Below are positions 54,439-63,721 of a DNA stretch of 64,000 nucleotides, one piece after another. Both the position numbers and the translations under genes were made by a program. A model generated the notes under the pieces. That model searched no databases. It saw only the letters and a program-made list of their open reading frames with translations, and was not told where the DNA came from. This DNA is from Candidatus Xianfuyuplasma coldseepsis (GTDB lineage Bacteria; Bacillota_I; Bacilli_A; Izemoplasmatales; Izemoplasmataceae), in contig NZ_CP048914.1 of assembly GCF_014023125.1 (NCBI RefSeq), forward strand, positions 772,698-836,697, written 5' to 3'. Within the stretch, counting starts at the first letter, position 1, and each line of letters starts with the position of its first letter.

Positions 54439-55392
54439 TTACTTGATTTTAACTTTTCCACTCAAGGTTTTTTGTTTTAATACTTGGATATTGGTTTGTT
54501 TCTGGTTTTCAATTTTAATATCACCGCTTACAGAGCGTAACGAAACTGTCTTTGGATAAAATTCTTTTCCTTTGCAATCGCCACTAACGGTTTTTAAGAT
54601 CAAGTTGTCACATGTTGTTTCTTCCAATTTCAGATCCCCACTAACGGTGTTGGTATTCAAATCACCAGAAATGGCTGCATGCAGCATATGAACATCTCCT
54701 GATACCATACTGACATTACAAGATTCTAAGGTGACATCTTTCCATGCTAAATCACCACTTACTGTTGAAATATGGGCATCTTTCGCGACAACACCTGTTA
54801 GTTTCGCATCACCACTCGTTGATTTGATATGTAGTGTTTCAGTTGTAATACCGGCATATTTACCATCTCCACTAACTGTTTTTACATCAAAAGTGGTACT
54901 TTGAACTCCTTCAGGTACTCGAACGATAAATTTGACAGACTCTTTTCTCATCGAGAAATGACGTTCGCGACTATTGCGTTTTAAGGTAAAGGTTGATCCA
55001 TCAAATGACGCGGTGTAATCGTCGGTGTCTTTGATGTTTTTATAATGTACTTCTATTTGATCTAAGTCATGATTCTCATATTTAATATCTTCGCTTACTA
55101 AAGCGATTTCCACGTTAAACTCTTTTGCTGTTACTGGGAATGTTTCTAATAATGTATATCCGTCCACGTTTTGTCCTCCTTTTTCAACCACGTGGGTGGC
55201 TGCGTTCTCTTTTAAATCCTGGGCTAGTTTTTCGGGATCACCAAATTTTAGATGTAATTCCTCATCGGATAAACCTTGTTCTTTAGCGGTTTCTATCATT
55301 TCTTGATGATCGTTGATGATTTCTTCAATTTCTTCTTTACTAAAGTTTCGTTTCTTCAGTTCTTTTTTCAAATCTTGCAAGAATTTCTTCAT
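54439..55392 (-). CDS. HAAS-domain protein with DUF4097 beta-repeat (PadR partner)
   Basis: The N-terminal ~65 residues (KKFLQDLKKELKKRNFSKEE with FGDPEKLA) are a HAAS/DUF1700 domain typical of proteins paired with PadR regulators. Residues about 75-317 form a DUF4097-type beta structure with repeated VSGD motifs (about eight) at roughly 18-20 residue spacing. No membrane segment is visible. The gene starts at an AGGAGG site inside the last codons of padR (53-nt overlap). PadR/HAAS pairs usually respond to envelope stress; that is family knowledge, not shown here. Confidence 0.88.
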   Translation of the reverse strand: MKKFLQDLKKELKKRNFSKEEIEEIINDHQEMIETAKEQGLSDEELHLKFGDPEKLAQDLKENAATHVVEKGGQNVDGYTLLETFPVTAKEFNVEIALVSEDIKYENHDLDQIEVHYKNIKDTDDYTASFDGSTFTLKRNSRERHFSMRKESVKFIVRVPEGVQSTTFDVKTVSGDGKYAGITTETLHIKSTSGDAKLTGVVAKDAHISTVSGDLAWKDVTLESCNVSMVSGDVHMLHAAISGDLNTNTVSGDLKLEETTCDNLILKTVSGDCKGKEFYPKTVSLRSVSGDIKIENQKQTNIQVLKQKTLSGKVKIK

Positions 55393-55711
55393 GTTTTTTT
55401 CCTCCTTTATTTAAAATCTCGTACACACCACCGATAAAGTGGTCCCATGAATCGCGTAGTTCCGCATAGTAGCGAAAGCCTTTGTCGGTTATTTTATAGT
55501 ATTTGCGAGGTGCACCAACATTCGACTCTTGTAAATACGTCGTAAAGTATCCTTCTTTCGTTAGCCGGCGTAAAATCGGATATATCGTATTTTCATTGAC
55601 GTCTAAATGCTGCGATATGTTGTTAATGATCATATAACCGTACATATCGTCTTGCACCAATTCAGATAACACGCAAAGTTCTATAATTCCGCGCTTAAAT
55701 TGTGCATTCAT
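55340..55711 (-). CDS. PadR-family transcriptional regulator
   Basis: A 123-aa winged-helix repressor from the ATG at 55711 (GGAGATG upstream). It has LCVLSELVQDDMYGYMIINNI and LDVNENTIYPILRRLTKEGYF (recognition helix), then APRKYYKITDKGFRYY, which is the PadR signature. It overlaps the HAAS/DUF4097 gene by 53 nt, forming the common PadR-HAAS pair. The promoter upstream contains palindromes suitable for autoregulation. Confidence 0.92.
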   Translation of the reverse strand: MNAQFKRGIIELCVLSELVQDDMYGYMIINNISQHLDVNENTIYPILRRLTKEGYFTTYLQESNVGAPRKYYKITDKGFRYYAELRDSWDHFIGGVYEILNKGGKKHEEILARFEKRTEETKL

Positions 55712-55730
55712 ATCATCATCTCCTATACCA

Positions 55731-55759
55731 ATCATAACACACTACTGTGTCGTACACAA
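55731..55759 (-). promoter_or_regulatory. padR promoter with overlapping inverted repeats
   Basis: On the minus strand TTGTGT (-35, 55754-55759) and TG-T-TATGAT (-10, 55731-55736) have a 17-base spacer. The spacer contains TGTGT-ACG-ACACA-GTAG-TGTGT, overlapping inverted repeats that look like an operator for the PadR protein itself. Confidence 0.6.
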
Positions 55760-55772
55760 TACCTAATTAAAA

Positions 55773-55800
55773 AAAAGGACTATTTTAGAACAGTCCTTTT
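55773..55800 (-). terminator. intrinsic terminator overlapping the end of fhs
   Basis: AAAAGGACT and its complement flank a 10-base loop. The fhs stop codon lies within the loop region, and a T-tract follows on the minus strand. Confidence 0.82.
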
Positions 55801-57458
55801 GCTTCTCCATCTTTCGTAATGTCCATTTTTAGCGCTGCAGGTTCTTTTGGTAATCCTGGCATTGTCATCACATCACCTGTTAAAGCAACAATAAATCCAG
55901 CTCCAACAGATGGTCTAAGTTCACGAATGGTGATGGTAAATCCAGTGGGTCGACCTAGTTTTTTCGGATTATCACTTAAGCTGTACTGCGTTTTTGCCAT
56001 ACAAACACCTAGATGATCCCAACCTTCCCGTTTAAACTGACGTAGTTGTCGTTTTGCGGTTGTTGTAAACTCAACTCCATCTGCTCCATATACAGTTTTT
56101 GCAATGGTTTCTATTTTCGTTTCCAGTGAGTCATCTGGTGAGTACAATCGTTTGAAATGATTCTCTTTTGTATTGATTTCATATAGTACTTTCTTGGCTA
56201 AATCAACAGCACCATCTCCACCTTTCGCCCATACTTCACTACGACTGAATGGGTGATTGTGTTCTTGTAAGTAGGCTTCCAATGCTTGAATTTCAGTTTC
56301 GGTATCACTGGTAAACGCGTTAATAGCGACCACATACGGAACGCCAAAGGTTTTTATTGTCTCAATATGTTTTTCCAAATTGGTGATTCCTTGTTGCAAT
56401 GCTTCTACATTTTCAAGATGTAATTCTTTTTTATTGACACCACCATGCATTTTTAACGCCCGAATAGTCGCAACAATTACAATTGCACTTGGATCAAATC
56501 CAGCTTGGAACGTTTTAATATTCAAAAACTTCTCGGCACCTAAATCAGCCCCAAATCCCGCTTCTGTTATAACGTATTTTGCTAATTTACGTCCCATATT
56601 GGTTGCAATTATACTATTACATCCATGAGCGATGTTTGCAAATGGACCTCCATGGACCAATGCTGGTGTGTTTTCCAACGTTTGAACTAAATTTGGTTTT
56701 ATCGCATCTTTTAAGATTAATGCAATGGCTCCTTCTACTTGTAAATCACCCACCGTAACAGGTTTACGTTGGTAGGTATATCCAACAACAATTCGTCGAA
56801 CACGGTTTTTCAAGTCTTCTAAATCACTTGCTAAACAGAGCACGGCCATGATTTCTGAAGCAACTGTGATATTGAATCCATCTTCCCTAGGTAAGCTGTT
56901 TCCCACTCCTCCTAGACCAACAACAATTTGTCGTAAAGCACGATCATTCATATCGACTGCACGCTTCCATGTAATCCGCCGTGGATCAATTTGCAACTCA
57001 TTGCCTTGATGAATGTGATTGTCAATAATCGCACTAATCGCGTTGTTTGCAGTAGAGATTGCGTGAATATCTCCGGTAAAGTGAAGATTCAAATCCTCCA
57101 TCGGTACAACCTGACTGTAGCCTCCACCTGCAGCTCCTCCCTTAATTCCCATAACCGGGCCAAAAGAGGGTTCTCGTAAGGCGATGATTGCATCTTCACC
57201 GATTTTGGCAAATGCCTGTCCTAACCCAACGGTAGTTGTGGACTTTCCTTCTCCAGCAGGAGTAGGGTTAATTGCCGTTACTAGAATCACTTTCCCATTA
57301 TCGTGTGTAGCAAGTTTGTCCATGACATCAAGATTGATTTTCGCTTTGTATTTTCCATACAATTCAATATCGTCTTGCGATAAACCTAATGATTTGGCAA
57401 TTGTGGTAATGTCCTTCATTGTAGCTTGTTGCGCAATTTGTAAATCTTTATTTTCCAT
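55785..57458 (-). CDS. fhs: formate--tetrahydrofolate ligase
   Basis: Fhs makes 10-formyl-THF from formate, THF and ATP. Of two adjacent ATGs, the second (57458) has better spacing from GGAGG. The 557-aa protein has the P-loop [14 protein letters not shown] (about residue 67), [20 protein letters not shown], and [23 protein letters not shown]. It supplies formyl groups for purine synthesis with folD in this window. The gene is alone between padR and the aromatic operon, on the opposite strand to the latter. Confidence 0.98.
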   Translation of the reverse strand: MENKDLQIAQQATMKDITTIAKSLGLSQDDIELYGKYKAKINLDVMDKLATHDNGKVILVTAINPTPAGEGKSTTTVGLGQAFAKIGEDAIIALREPSFGPVMGIKGGAAGGGYSQVVPMEDLNLHFTGDIHAISTANNAISAIIDNHIHQGNELQIDPRRITWKRAVDMNDRALRQIVVGLGGVGNSLPREDGFNITVASEIMAVLCLASDLEDLKNRVRRIVVGYTYQRKPVTVGDLQVEGAIALILKDAIKPNLVQTLENTPALVHGGPFANIAHGCNSIIATNMGRKLAKYVITEAGFGADLGAEKFLNIKTFQAGFDPSAIVIVATIRALKMHGGVNKKELHLENVEALQQGITNLEKHIETIKTFGVPYVVAINAFTSDTETEIQALEAYLQEHNHPFSRSEVWAKGGDGAVDLAKKVLYEINTKENHFKRLYSPDDSLETKIETIAKTVYGADGVEFTTTAKRQLRQFKREGWDHLGVCMAKTQYSLSDNPKKLGRPTGFTITIRELRPSVGAGFIVALTGDVMTMPGLPKEPAALKMDITKDGEAKGLF

Positions 57459-57568
57459 CATATACCTCCTCTATTCCGTTCTTATTTTCTCACTTTTTAA
57501 AACGAAAAGCAACAAAAGCACCTAAAACGCTTACAAAATTCCTAGTAAAAAACCCGATTAAAATATAG

Positions 57569-57574
57569 TATAAT
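57569..57574 (+). promoter_or_regulatory. -10 element for the aromatic amino-acid operon
   Basis: TATAAT at 57569-57574, 31 nt before the tyrA ATG, with no convincing -35. It lies in the 146-bp divergent gap with fhs. No T-box or tryptophan-type leader fits in so short a gap. Confidence 0.45.
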
Positions 57575-57604
57575 GGATACATACCACAAAAACAGGTGAT
57601 AAAA

Positions 57605-58438
57605 ATGAAGATAGGAATCGTAGGACTTGGCTTAATTGGGGGCACATATGCAAAAGCTCTTAAACGCTATCCATATACGATTGTGGGTATGGATATCGAT
57701 GAATCTGTCATCCATTATGCTCTCCAGAACAATATCATCGATATTGGAACCACGAACCCAAGCGATGTACTAGGCGATTTAGATGTCGTCTTTTTGTGCT
57801 TATATCCAAAAGCGGCTGTGTCTTTTATCCAAAAACATATCACCTCGTTTAAACGTGATGCGATTATCTCGGATGTTGTTGGCGTAAAACGATTCTTGAT
57901 TGATCGATTGGATGTATACCAAAATGATGACGTTGAATTTGTCTTTGCGCATCCTATTGCAGGTCGAGAGAAAGTTGGAATAAAATACAGTGATGAAGCG
58001 ATTTTCCATGATGCAAACTTTGTTATCACACCAACAAAACACAACACCTTGGAAGCGTTGAACTTAATTGAAACTTTAGCCAAACAAATGGGCTTTAAAA
58101 ACGTGTCACGAATTGCCGATTATGAACACGATGACATTATTGCATATACATCGCAGTTAACCCATGCGATTGCAATTTCACTTGTGAATAGCGACACGGA
58201 TAAGTACGATACCGGATTATTCATTGGTGATTCGTATAAAGACTTAACACGGATCGCTATGATTAACGAGTCCCTTTGGTCGGAATTGTTCTTAAATAAT
58301 AAAGACTTCCTTTTACGTCGCATCGATGCCTTTGAAAAACAGTTGGATTTACTAAAGGATGCTTTAGCAAATAAAGATCAGGCAAAATTGGAAGAGCTAA
58401 TGCGTCAATCCACGAAAAAACGAGGTGATATCAAATGA
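57605..58438 (+). CDS. tyrA: prephenate dehydrogenase
   Basis: TyrA oxidises prephenate (or arrogenate) on the way to tyrosine. From the ATG at 57605 (AGGTGAT upstream) the protein is 277 aa. The NAD site MKIGIVGLGLIGGTYAKAL is at the N-terminus, with the catalytic histidine in FAHPIAGREK (about residue 115) and a second in QLTHAIAISL. There is no C-terminal ACT domain, unlike Bacillus TyrA, so feedback control may differ. It is first in the plus-strand aromatic operon, and its stop overlaps the aroA start by 4 nt. Confidence 0.94.
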   Translation: MKIGIVGLGLIGGTYAKALKRYPYTIVGMDIDESVIHYALQNNIIDIGTTNPSDVLGDLDVVFLCLYPKAAVSFIQKHITSFKRDAIISDVVGVKRFLIDRLDVYQNDDVEFVFAHPIAGREKVGIKYSDEAIFHDANFVITPTKHNTLEALNLIETLAKQMGFKNVSRIADYEHDDIIAYTSQLTHAIAISLVNSDTDKYDTGLFIGDSYKDLTRIAMINESLWSELFLNNKDFLLRRIDAFEKQLDLLKDALANKDQAKLEELMRQSTKKRGDIK

Positions 58439-59706
58439 GTGATATGACCGAAATTAAGCTGTTTCCTAGTTATTTAGAAGGACCATTATCTGTACCAACA
58501 TCCAAATCATTAACCCATCGTGCATTGATTTGTGCTGCACTTGCAAGAGGAAAAAGCACCATATCCAATGTCGTCTTTAGTGAAGATGTGAAGGCAACGA
58601 TTGCCGCACTCCAACAAATTGGAGCGAAGTTTGAGATCGAGGATTCTACCGTTTATGTAAAGGGTGTTCGTTCGATAAGAACTCCTAGTAAAGCGATTGA
58701 TTGCAACGAGTCAGGTTCAACACTTCGTTTTCTGATACCGATATTATCACTAACGAACAAACCCATTACATTCACTGGAAAACCATCTCTACTAAAACGC
58801 CCTCAATCAGTTTATCAAACTCTTTTTAAAGAAGATGGAATTCCGTTTATACATACCCCTGATGAAATAATGGTAAACGGCTCTGTTAAGGCTCGTAATT
58901 ATACAATAGACGGATCGATATCATCACAATTTTTTACTGGTTTAATGTGCTCCCTACCCCTATTAAAAAAGGATTCTCACATAACCATTAAAGGTGTGCT
59001 AGAGTCCAAAGGATATATTGATTTAACGATAAACATCTTGGAACAGTTTGGAATTGAGATCCAAGAACTAGAAAACGGCTACTATATCCCCGGAAATCAA
59101 GCCTATAAGCCGTTTGATTATACGGTAGAGGGTGATTTCTCCCAAGCTGCGTTTTTCCTTGTAGGGGGAATTTTAAACGGTTCTATCACGATTGATAATT
59201 TATCTCACGAATCACTCCAGGGTGATCGGGAGATTATTGACATCATCAAACGCATGAAAGGACGTATCATATTTACGGAAAACGGCTATAGTACTACAAA
59301 ATCCGAAACAAACGGAGCCACAATTGATATTTCGAATTGTCCCGATTTAGGTCCAATTGTCGCCCTACTTGGTACCTTAAGTAGAGGTACAACAACCATT
59401 GTCAATGCTTCTCGTTTACGTTTAAAAGAGTCAGATCGAATTGAATCCACGGTACATACACTACAAACACTGGGGGCAAACATCAAAACCAATGACGATG
59501 ATATCATCATCTATGGAAAAGCCCAATTGGCGGGTGGTATTGTTGATTCATATAACGATCATCGCATTGCGATGATGAGCGCCATTGCCGCTTTGCGATG
59601 CGAAAATCCAGTTATACTAACACAAGCTAACGCGATACATAAAAGCTACCCCCACTTCTTTGAGGATTACGAAAAACTAGGTGGTAAATTTACCATAAAG
59701 GACTGA
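58435..59706 (+). CDS. aroA: 3-phosphoshikimate 1-carboxyvinyltransferase (EPSP synthase)
   Basis: AroA transfers enolpyruvate from PEP to shikimate 3-phosphate. The 423-aa protein has SKSLTHRALICAALARGKS, NESGSTLRFLIPI, the RPQ and QFFTGL substrate contacts, and the C-terminal DHRIAMMSAIAAL and RLKESDRIE motifs. The ATG overlaps the tyrA stop (ATGA). Length is normal. aroB follows by 5 nt. Confidence 0.97.
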   Translation: MSDMTEIKLFPSYLEGPLSVPTSKSLTHRALICAALARGKSTISNVVFSEDVKATIAALQQIGAKFEIEDSTVYVKGVRSIRTPSKAIDCNESGSTLRFLIPILSLTNKPITFTGKPSLLKRPQSVYQTLFKEDGIPFIHTPDEIMVNGSVKARNYTIDGSISSQFFTGLMCSLPLLKKDSHITIKGVLESKGYIDLTINILEQFGIEIQELENGYYIPGNQAYKPFDYTVEGDFSQAAFFLVGGILNGSITIDNLSHESLQGDREIIDIIKRMKGRIIFTENGYSTTKSETNGATIDISNCPDLGPIVALLGTLSRGTTTIVNASRLRLKESDRIESTVHTLQTLGANIKTNDDDIIIYGKAQLAGGIVDSYNDHRIAMMSAIAALRCENPVILTQANAIHKSYPHFFEDYEKLGGKFTIKD

Positions 59707-59711
59707 TTATT

Positions 59712-60710
59712 ATGTTAAAAGTTCCAGTTGTACTCCCAGGAAGAGAGTACAACATCATTATTGAACAACACTGTTTGCAACACATCAATGATTACGTTGA
59801 TCCATCTCGAGAAATCGTGATTATTACCGATGACAATATTCCCAAACAATACCTCAACACAATTGCACCATTACTAGGAGATCCTTTCACTCTTTTTGTC
59901 CCTCAAGGAGAGTCCTCAAAAAGCATGGAAATGGCTCAGTTATTATGTGAAAAGATGTTGAAGGAAGGTATCACTCGTAATGCATTAATCCTTGCTCTAG
60001 GTGGTGGCATGGTTGGTGATTTGGCTGGATTTGTTGCCAGTATTTATATGCGTGGGATCGACTATATCCAGATACCAACAACGCTGTTATCTCAAATCGA
60101 TTCATCCGTTGGTGGTAAAGTTGGTGTCAACGCAAGTATCATGAAAAACGCTATAGGAGCATTTAAACAACCGCAACTAGTATTAATTGATTCAACAACA
60201 CTACAAACATTGGATCAACGTCAAGTAAATAGTGGTATTGCCGAAATGATTAAATACGGATTAATCGCCAGTAAATCCCTATTTAAAGCGTTATTAGAAG
60301 ATGATATTCTTCCCAATATCGATAACTACATTTATGAATGTGTCTCGATAAAAAGAGATGTCGTGATTAAGGATGAGCGCGATACAGGAGTTCGACAAAT
60401 ATTGAACTTTGGACATACGATTGGTCACGCAATAGAACAAGCATCAAAATATCAGTTATTACACGGTGAAGCAGTCGCCATTGGTATGGTGATAATGGCT
60501 AAAAATAAGTCTTATTATAATGACTTAATACATCTACTCGCTAAATATAACCTTCCAACATCATATGAGTATGATAAAGATGAAATTTACCAGTATATAA
60601 CAACCGATAAGAAAGCAACCAAAACTTCTTTGAACATAATTGTCGTTGATGAAGTGGGAAATGGCTATATTGAGCCAATTGAAATTTCCCAAATTAAAGA
60701 GAAATTGTAG
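59712..60710 (+). CDS. aroB: 3-dehydroquinate synthase
   Basis: AroB converts DAHP to 3-dehydroquinate with NAD and a metal ion. The 332-aa sequence has ALGGGMVGDLAGFVASIYMRG, QIPTTLLSQIDSSVGGKVGVN, EMIKYGLIA (metal Glu) and the metal-binding NFGHTIGHAIE (His). Length is slightly shorter than usual (about 350). It lies tightly between aroA and aroC (8 nt). Confidence 0.97.
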   Translation: MLKVPVVLPGREYNIIIEQHCLQHINDYVDPSREIVIITDDNIPKQYLNTIAPLLGDPFTLFVPQGESSKSMEMAQLLCEKMLKEGITRNALILALGGGMVGDLAGFVASIYMRGIDYIQIPTTLLSQIDSSVGGKVGVNASIMKNAIGAFKQPQLVLIDSTTLQTLDQRQVNSGIAEMIKYGLIASKSLFKALLEDDILPNIDNYIYECVSIKRDVVIKDERDTGVRQILNFGHTIGHAIEQASKYQLLHGEAVAIGMVIMAKNKSYYNDLIHLLAKYNLPTSYEYDKDEIYQYITTDKKATKTSLNIIVVDEVGNGYIEPIEISQIKEKL

Positions 60711-60718
60711 GTGATTTT

Positions 60719-61807
60719 ATGAGCTCTTTTGGACAAGTTATCCACATCAATTTGTTTGGTGAGTCACATGGGGAATCCATTGGATTGGTAATCAATAATC
60801 TCCCTGCCGGCCTTACCCTAGACAAAAAACGGATTGAGCACGCGTTATTTAAACGGCGCCCAAAATCCAATTTATCCACAGCAAGACAAGAGAAAGATCC
60901 CTATAAGATCGTTAGTGGTTACTTCAATGATAAGACCACAGGTACGCCGTTAACCATACTTATTCCAAATGAAGATACTCGATCAAGGGATTATACTCCA
61001 GAAATACTAAGACCTTCTCATGCAGATTTTACAGCAAAGGTAAAATATAATGATAGTAATGATTATCGGGGTGGCGGTCATTTTTCAGGACGCCTAACGA
61101 CACCTATCGTCATTTTAGGGGCTATTTGTGAATCAATCCTCGAAGAAAAAGGTATCATTGTATCATCACACATTGCTTCCATAAAAGACATTTCCGATAC
61201 GTCCTTTGCCGACATAGACATTACCGAAGATATACTTAAAAAGCTTAATCTAAGCGACTTTCCAGTTGTCAATTCAACAGTAAAAGCGAAATATGAAGCA
61301 CAAATTTTAGATGCCAAGCATAACCTTGACAGTGTAGGTGGAACCATTGAGACAATGATTCACGGAATCCCTGCTGGGTATGGCTATCCCTTCTTTGACT
61401 CTGTAGAAAGTATTCTCGCTCATCTACTGTTTAGTGTTCCTGCTGTAAAAGGAGTCGAATTTGGAAAAGGATTTGCCATTACAAAGCTATTTGGTAGTGA
61501 AGCAAACGACTCCTTTATTCTAGAAAACGGCCAAATTAAGACCTCATCAAATAATAGTGGTGGAATTCAAGGCGGTATCTCAAACGGTATGCCAATCACA
61601 TTCAAAGTCGCCATAAAACCCACTGCATCGATTGCGAAACCGCAAAAAACTGTAAACATTGAAACGATGGAAGAAACAACGTTGGAACTAAAGGGACGAC
61701 ATGATCCTGCCATTGTTCATCGTGTTATCCATGTCATCAATGCAATTACGAACTATGCTGTATTAGAACTAATACTCCGAACGGAGGGCACAAAATGGAT
61801 CGGTTAA
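60719..61807 (+). CDS. aroC: chorismate synthase
   Basis: AroC makes chorismate from EPSP and needs reduced FMN. The 362-aa sequence starts with FGESHGESIGLVI and includes RRPKSNLSTARQEKDP, RPSHADFTAKVKY, DYRGGGHFSGRLT and GRHDPAIVHR near the end, all family motifs. The GGGHFSGRLT variant occurs in some Firmicutes. It overlaps the chorismate mutase gene by 13 nt. Confidence 0.97.
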   Translation: MSSFGQVIHINLFGESHGESIGLVINNLPAGLTLDKKRIEHALFKRRPKSNLSTARQEKDPYKIVSGYFNDKTTGTPLTILIPNEDTRSRDYTPEILRPSHADFTAKVKYNDSNDYRGGGHFSGRLTTPIVILGAICESILEEKGIIVSSHIASIKDISDTSFADIDITEDILKKLNLSDFPVVNSTVKAKYEAQILDAKHNLDSVGGTIETMIHGIPAGYGYPFFDSVESILAHLLFSVPAVKGVEFGKGFAITKLFGSEANDSFILENGQIKTSSNNSGGIQGGISNGMPITFKVAIKPTASIAKPQKTVNIETMEETTLELKGRHDPAIVHRVIHVINAITNYAVLELILRTEGTKWIG

Positions 61808-62043
61808 AGGCCTTACGTAGCGAGATTGATGATCTAGATCAATCCATTATGGAATTGTTAGAAAAACGAATGGACATAGCCATTGAAATTGGTAACTATA
61901 AACAATTAAAAAATATTACAGTTTTCGATTCAAGTAGAGAACAATCAATATTAGAAAAAGCGTCCACATTTAGCCATTCTCCACAAATATCAAACATCTA
62001 TAAAGCAATTATGAAGGAGAGTAAATCCCTACAAAGGAAGTAG
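61795..62043 (+). CDS. chorismate mutase (AroQ class)
   Basis: An 82-aa all-helical protein starting DRLKALRSEIDDLDQSIMELLEKRMDIA, the N-terminal helix of AroQ-class chorismate mutases. It has catalytic Arg and Lys positions (RSEI, KRMDIA, and REQSIL later). It converts chorismate to prephenate, the TyrA substrate. Its start overlaps aroC, giving translational coupling. No fused prephenate dehydratase or DAHP synthase domain is present. Confidence 0.9.
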   Translation: MDRLKALRSEIDDLDQSIMELLEKRMDIAIEIGNYKQLKNITVFDSSREQSILEKASTFSHSPQISNIYKAIMKESKSLQRK

Positions 62044-62052
62044 GTACTACAA

Positions 62053-63303
62053 ATGTATGGATTACTAGGAAAAGTACTCACACACAGTTTCTCCAAAGAC
62101 ATCCATGAATTTTTCACGGATTGTAAATACACTCTTTTTGAAAGCGATAATCTCAAAGAGTTCTTTGAATATATACCTTTTTCTGGTATAAATGTAACCA
62201 TACCCTATAAACATGACGTAATACCGTACTTAGATGAACTATCAGAAGAAGCACATGTCTTACAAGCAGTAAACACCATAATTAACAAAAGCGGAAAACT
62301 CATCGGTTACAACACCGACTATTACGGACTTGAAAAAGCCCTTAGTTATGCCAATATAACCGTTAAAAATCAAGAGATAATAATAGTGGGAAACGGCTCA
62401 ACTAGTAGAACAATTGCCTATTATTGCAAACATAATTCGGCGAAAAATATCACTATTCTTGCTCGCAATCCAAAGAAAAATGAATATCATTTTACCGATG
62501 TGGATAACTTCAATTCAGCAACTATCATATTCAATGCAACACCTGTGGGTATGTTTCCAAACAATAACCACCCATTCCCAATTGACTTATCTAAGCTTCC
62601 TCATTTAACTTCAGCGGTGGATATGATTTATAATCCCTTACGCTCATCCTTATTAATTGCTGCAAAAAAGCGTAATATACAAACACTAAACGGCTTATTT
62701 ATGCTAATAAGTCAAGCTGTAAAATCCATCGAATTGTTTCATGATGTGACTATTTCAGACGATGTAGTACAACAATACTACAATGATCTTCTCTTTAAAA
62801 TGACAAATATTGTTCTGATTGGAATGCCGATGAGTGGTAAATCATTTTTCGCTCGAATCATTGGACAAAAATACGATAAAGATGTGATTGATTTAGATAA
62901 CATGATTGAGCAAGAAAACCACATGTCTATCCAACAAATCTTTGAAAAGTATGGCGAAGCAACGTTTCGAAGTATTGAAAAAAACATAGTTTACAAATGC
63001 TCAAAAGAACATAACAAAGCGATTTCCTGTGGTGGCGGTGTCGTATTAGATCCGGACAACATTGATTATTTAAAACAAAATGGTGTCATTTTATACTTAG
63101 ATATGCCACTTGATTTATTAAAGCGATGTAACCCTAGAAATCGTCCATTACTACAAAATCCTGCAAATCTAGAAAAACTCTATTATGATCGTAACGATCT
63201 ATATCGTAATAGCGCTGATATCATTATTCCAAAAAACACCTTCAATAAAAACATCACTGAAGGCATTATCGAGGTGAAAATCAATGAATATTTTAATTCT
63301 TAA
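62053..63303 (+). CDS. aroE/aroK: fused shikimate dehydrogenase-shikimate kinase (AroE-AroK)
   Basis: Residues 1-250 are shikimate dehydrogenase: GLLGKVLTHSFSKDIHEFF, the catalytic Lys in INVTIPYKHD, NTDYYGL, and C-terminal LNGLFMLISQA. The NADP loop is VGNGSTSRTIA rather than GAGGA. Residues 255-416 are shikimate kinase: Walker A GMPMSGKSFFA, DLDNMIE, FRSIEKNIVYK and GGGVV. Both active sites look intact, so one protein performs two consecutive shikimate steps. It overlaps aroQ by 20 nt. Such a fusion is uncommon; most bacteria have separate genes. Confidence 0.94.
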   Translation: MYGLLGKVLTHSFSKDIHEFFTDCKYTLFESDNLKEFFEYIPFSGINVTIPYKHDVIPYLDELSEEAHVLQAVNTIINKSGKLIGYNTDYYGLEKALSYANITVKNQEIIIVGNGSTSRTIAYYCKHNSAKNITILARNPKKNEYHFTDVDNFNSATIIFNATPVGMFPNNNHPFPIDLSKLPHLTSAVDMIYNPLRSSLLIAAKKRNIQTLNGLFMLISQAVKSIELFHDVTISDDVVQQYYNDLLFKMTNIVLIGMPMSGKSFFARIIGQKYDKDVIDLDNMIEQENHMSIQQIFEKYGEATFRSIEKNIVYKCSKEHNKAISCGGGVVLDPDNIDYLKQNGVILYLDMPLDLLKRCNPRNRPLLQNPANLEKLYYDRNDLYRNSADIIIPKNTFNKNITEGIIEVKINEYFNS

Positions 63304-63721
63304 TGGTCCTAATTTAAATATGCTTGGTATTCGTGAACCTGAAGTATATGGTTCCAAAACATACCAAGATTTAGAATCCTATCTTCACTCTTTTGAAGAT
63401 AATTATCCTGTTACAATTGATGTCAAACAATCAAATCTAGAAGGACTTCTCATTGATATCTTGCATTACGCAAACGACCATTACGATGGCGTACTATTCA
63501 ATGCTGGAGCCTTTACCCATTATTCCTATGCTCTTTATGATGCCATTAAATCGATTACGATTCCCGTGGTTGAAGTGCATCTCTCAGACATTACAACAAG
63601 AGAGGAATTTCGTAAAGTGTCTGTGATACGAAATGCCTGTGTTGGTAGTATAATGGGTCTTGGATTCAAAAGTTATGAAGAAGGTTTAAAATTATTATTA
63701 AAAGGTCGTGACGAACAATGA
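63284..63721 (+). CDS. aroQ: 3-dehydroquinate dehydratase, type II
   Basis: AroQ converts dehydroquinate to dehydroshikimate. The 145-aa protein begins MNILILNGPNLNMLGIREP and has the loop with catalytic Tyr (PEVYGSKTYQDLE), QSNLEGLLIDIL, and FNAGAFTHYSYALYDAI (catalytic His region), then VEVHLSDITTREEFRK, the type II signature. Its stop overlaps the start of the DAHP synthase by 4 nt. Confidence 0.96.
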   Translation: MNILILNGPNLNMLGIREPEVYGSKTYQDLESYLHSFEDNYPVTIDVKQSNLEGLLIDILHYANDHYDGVLFNAGAFTHYSYALYDAIKSITIPVVEVHLSDITTREEFRKVSVIRNACVGSIMGLGFKSYEEGLKLLLKGRDEQ

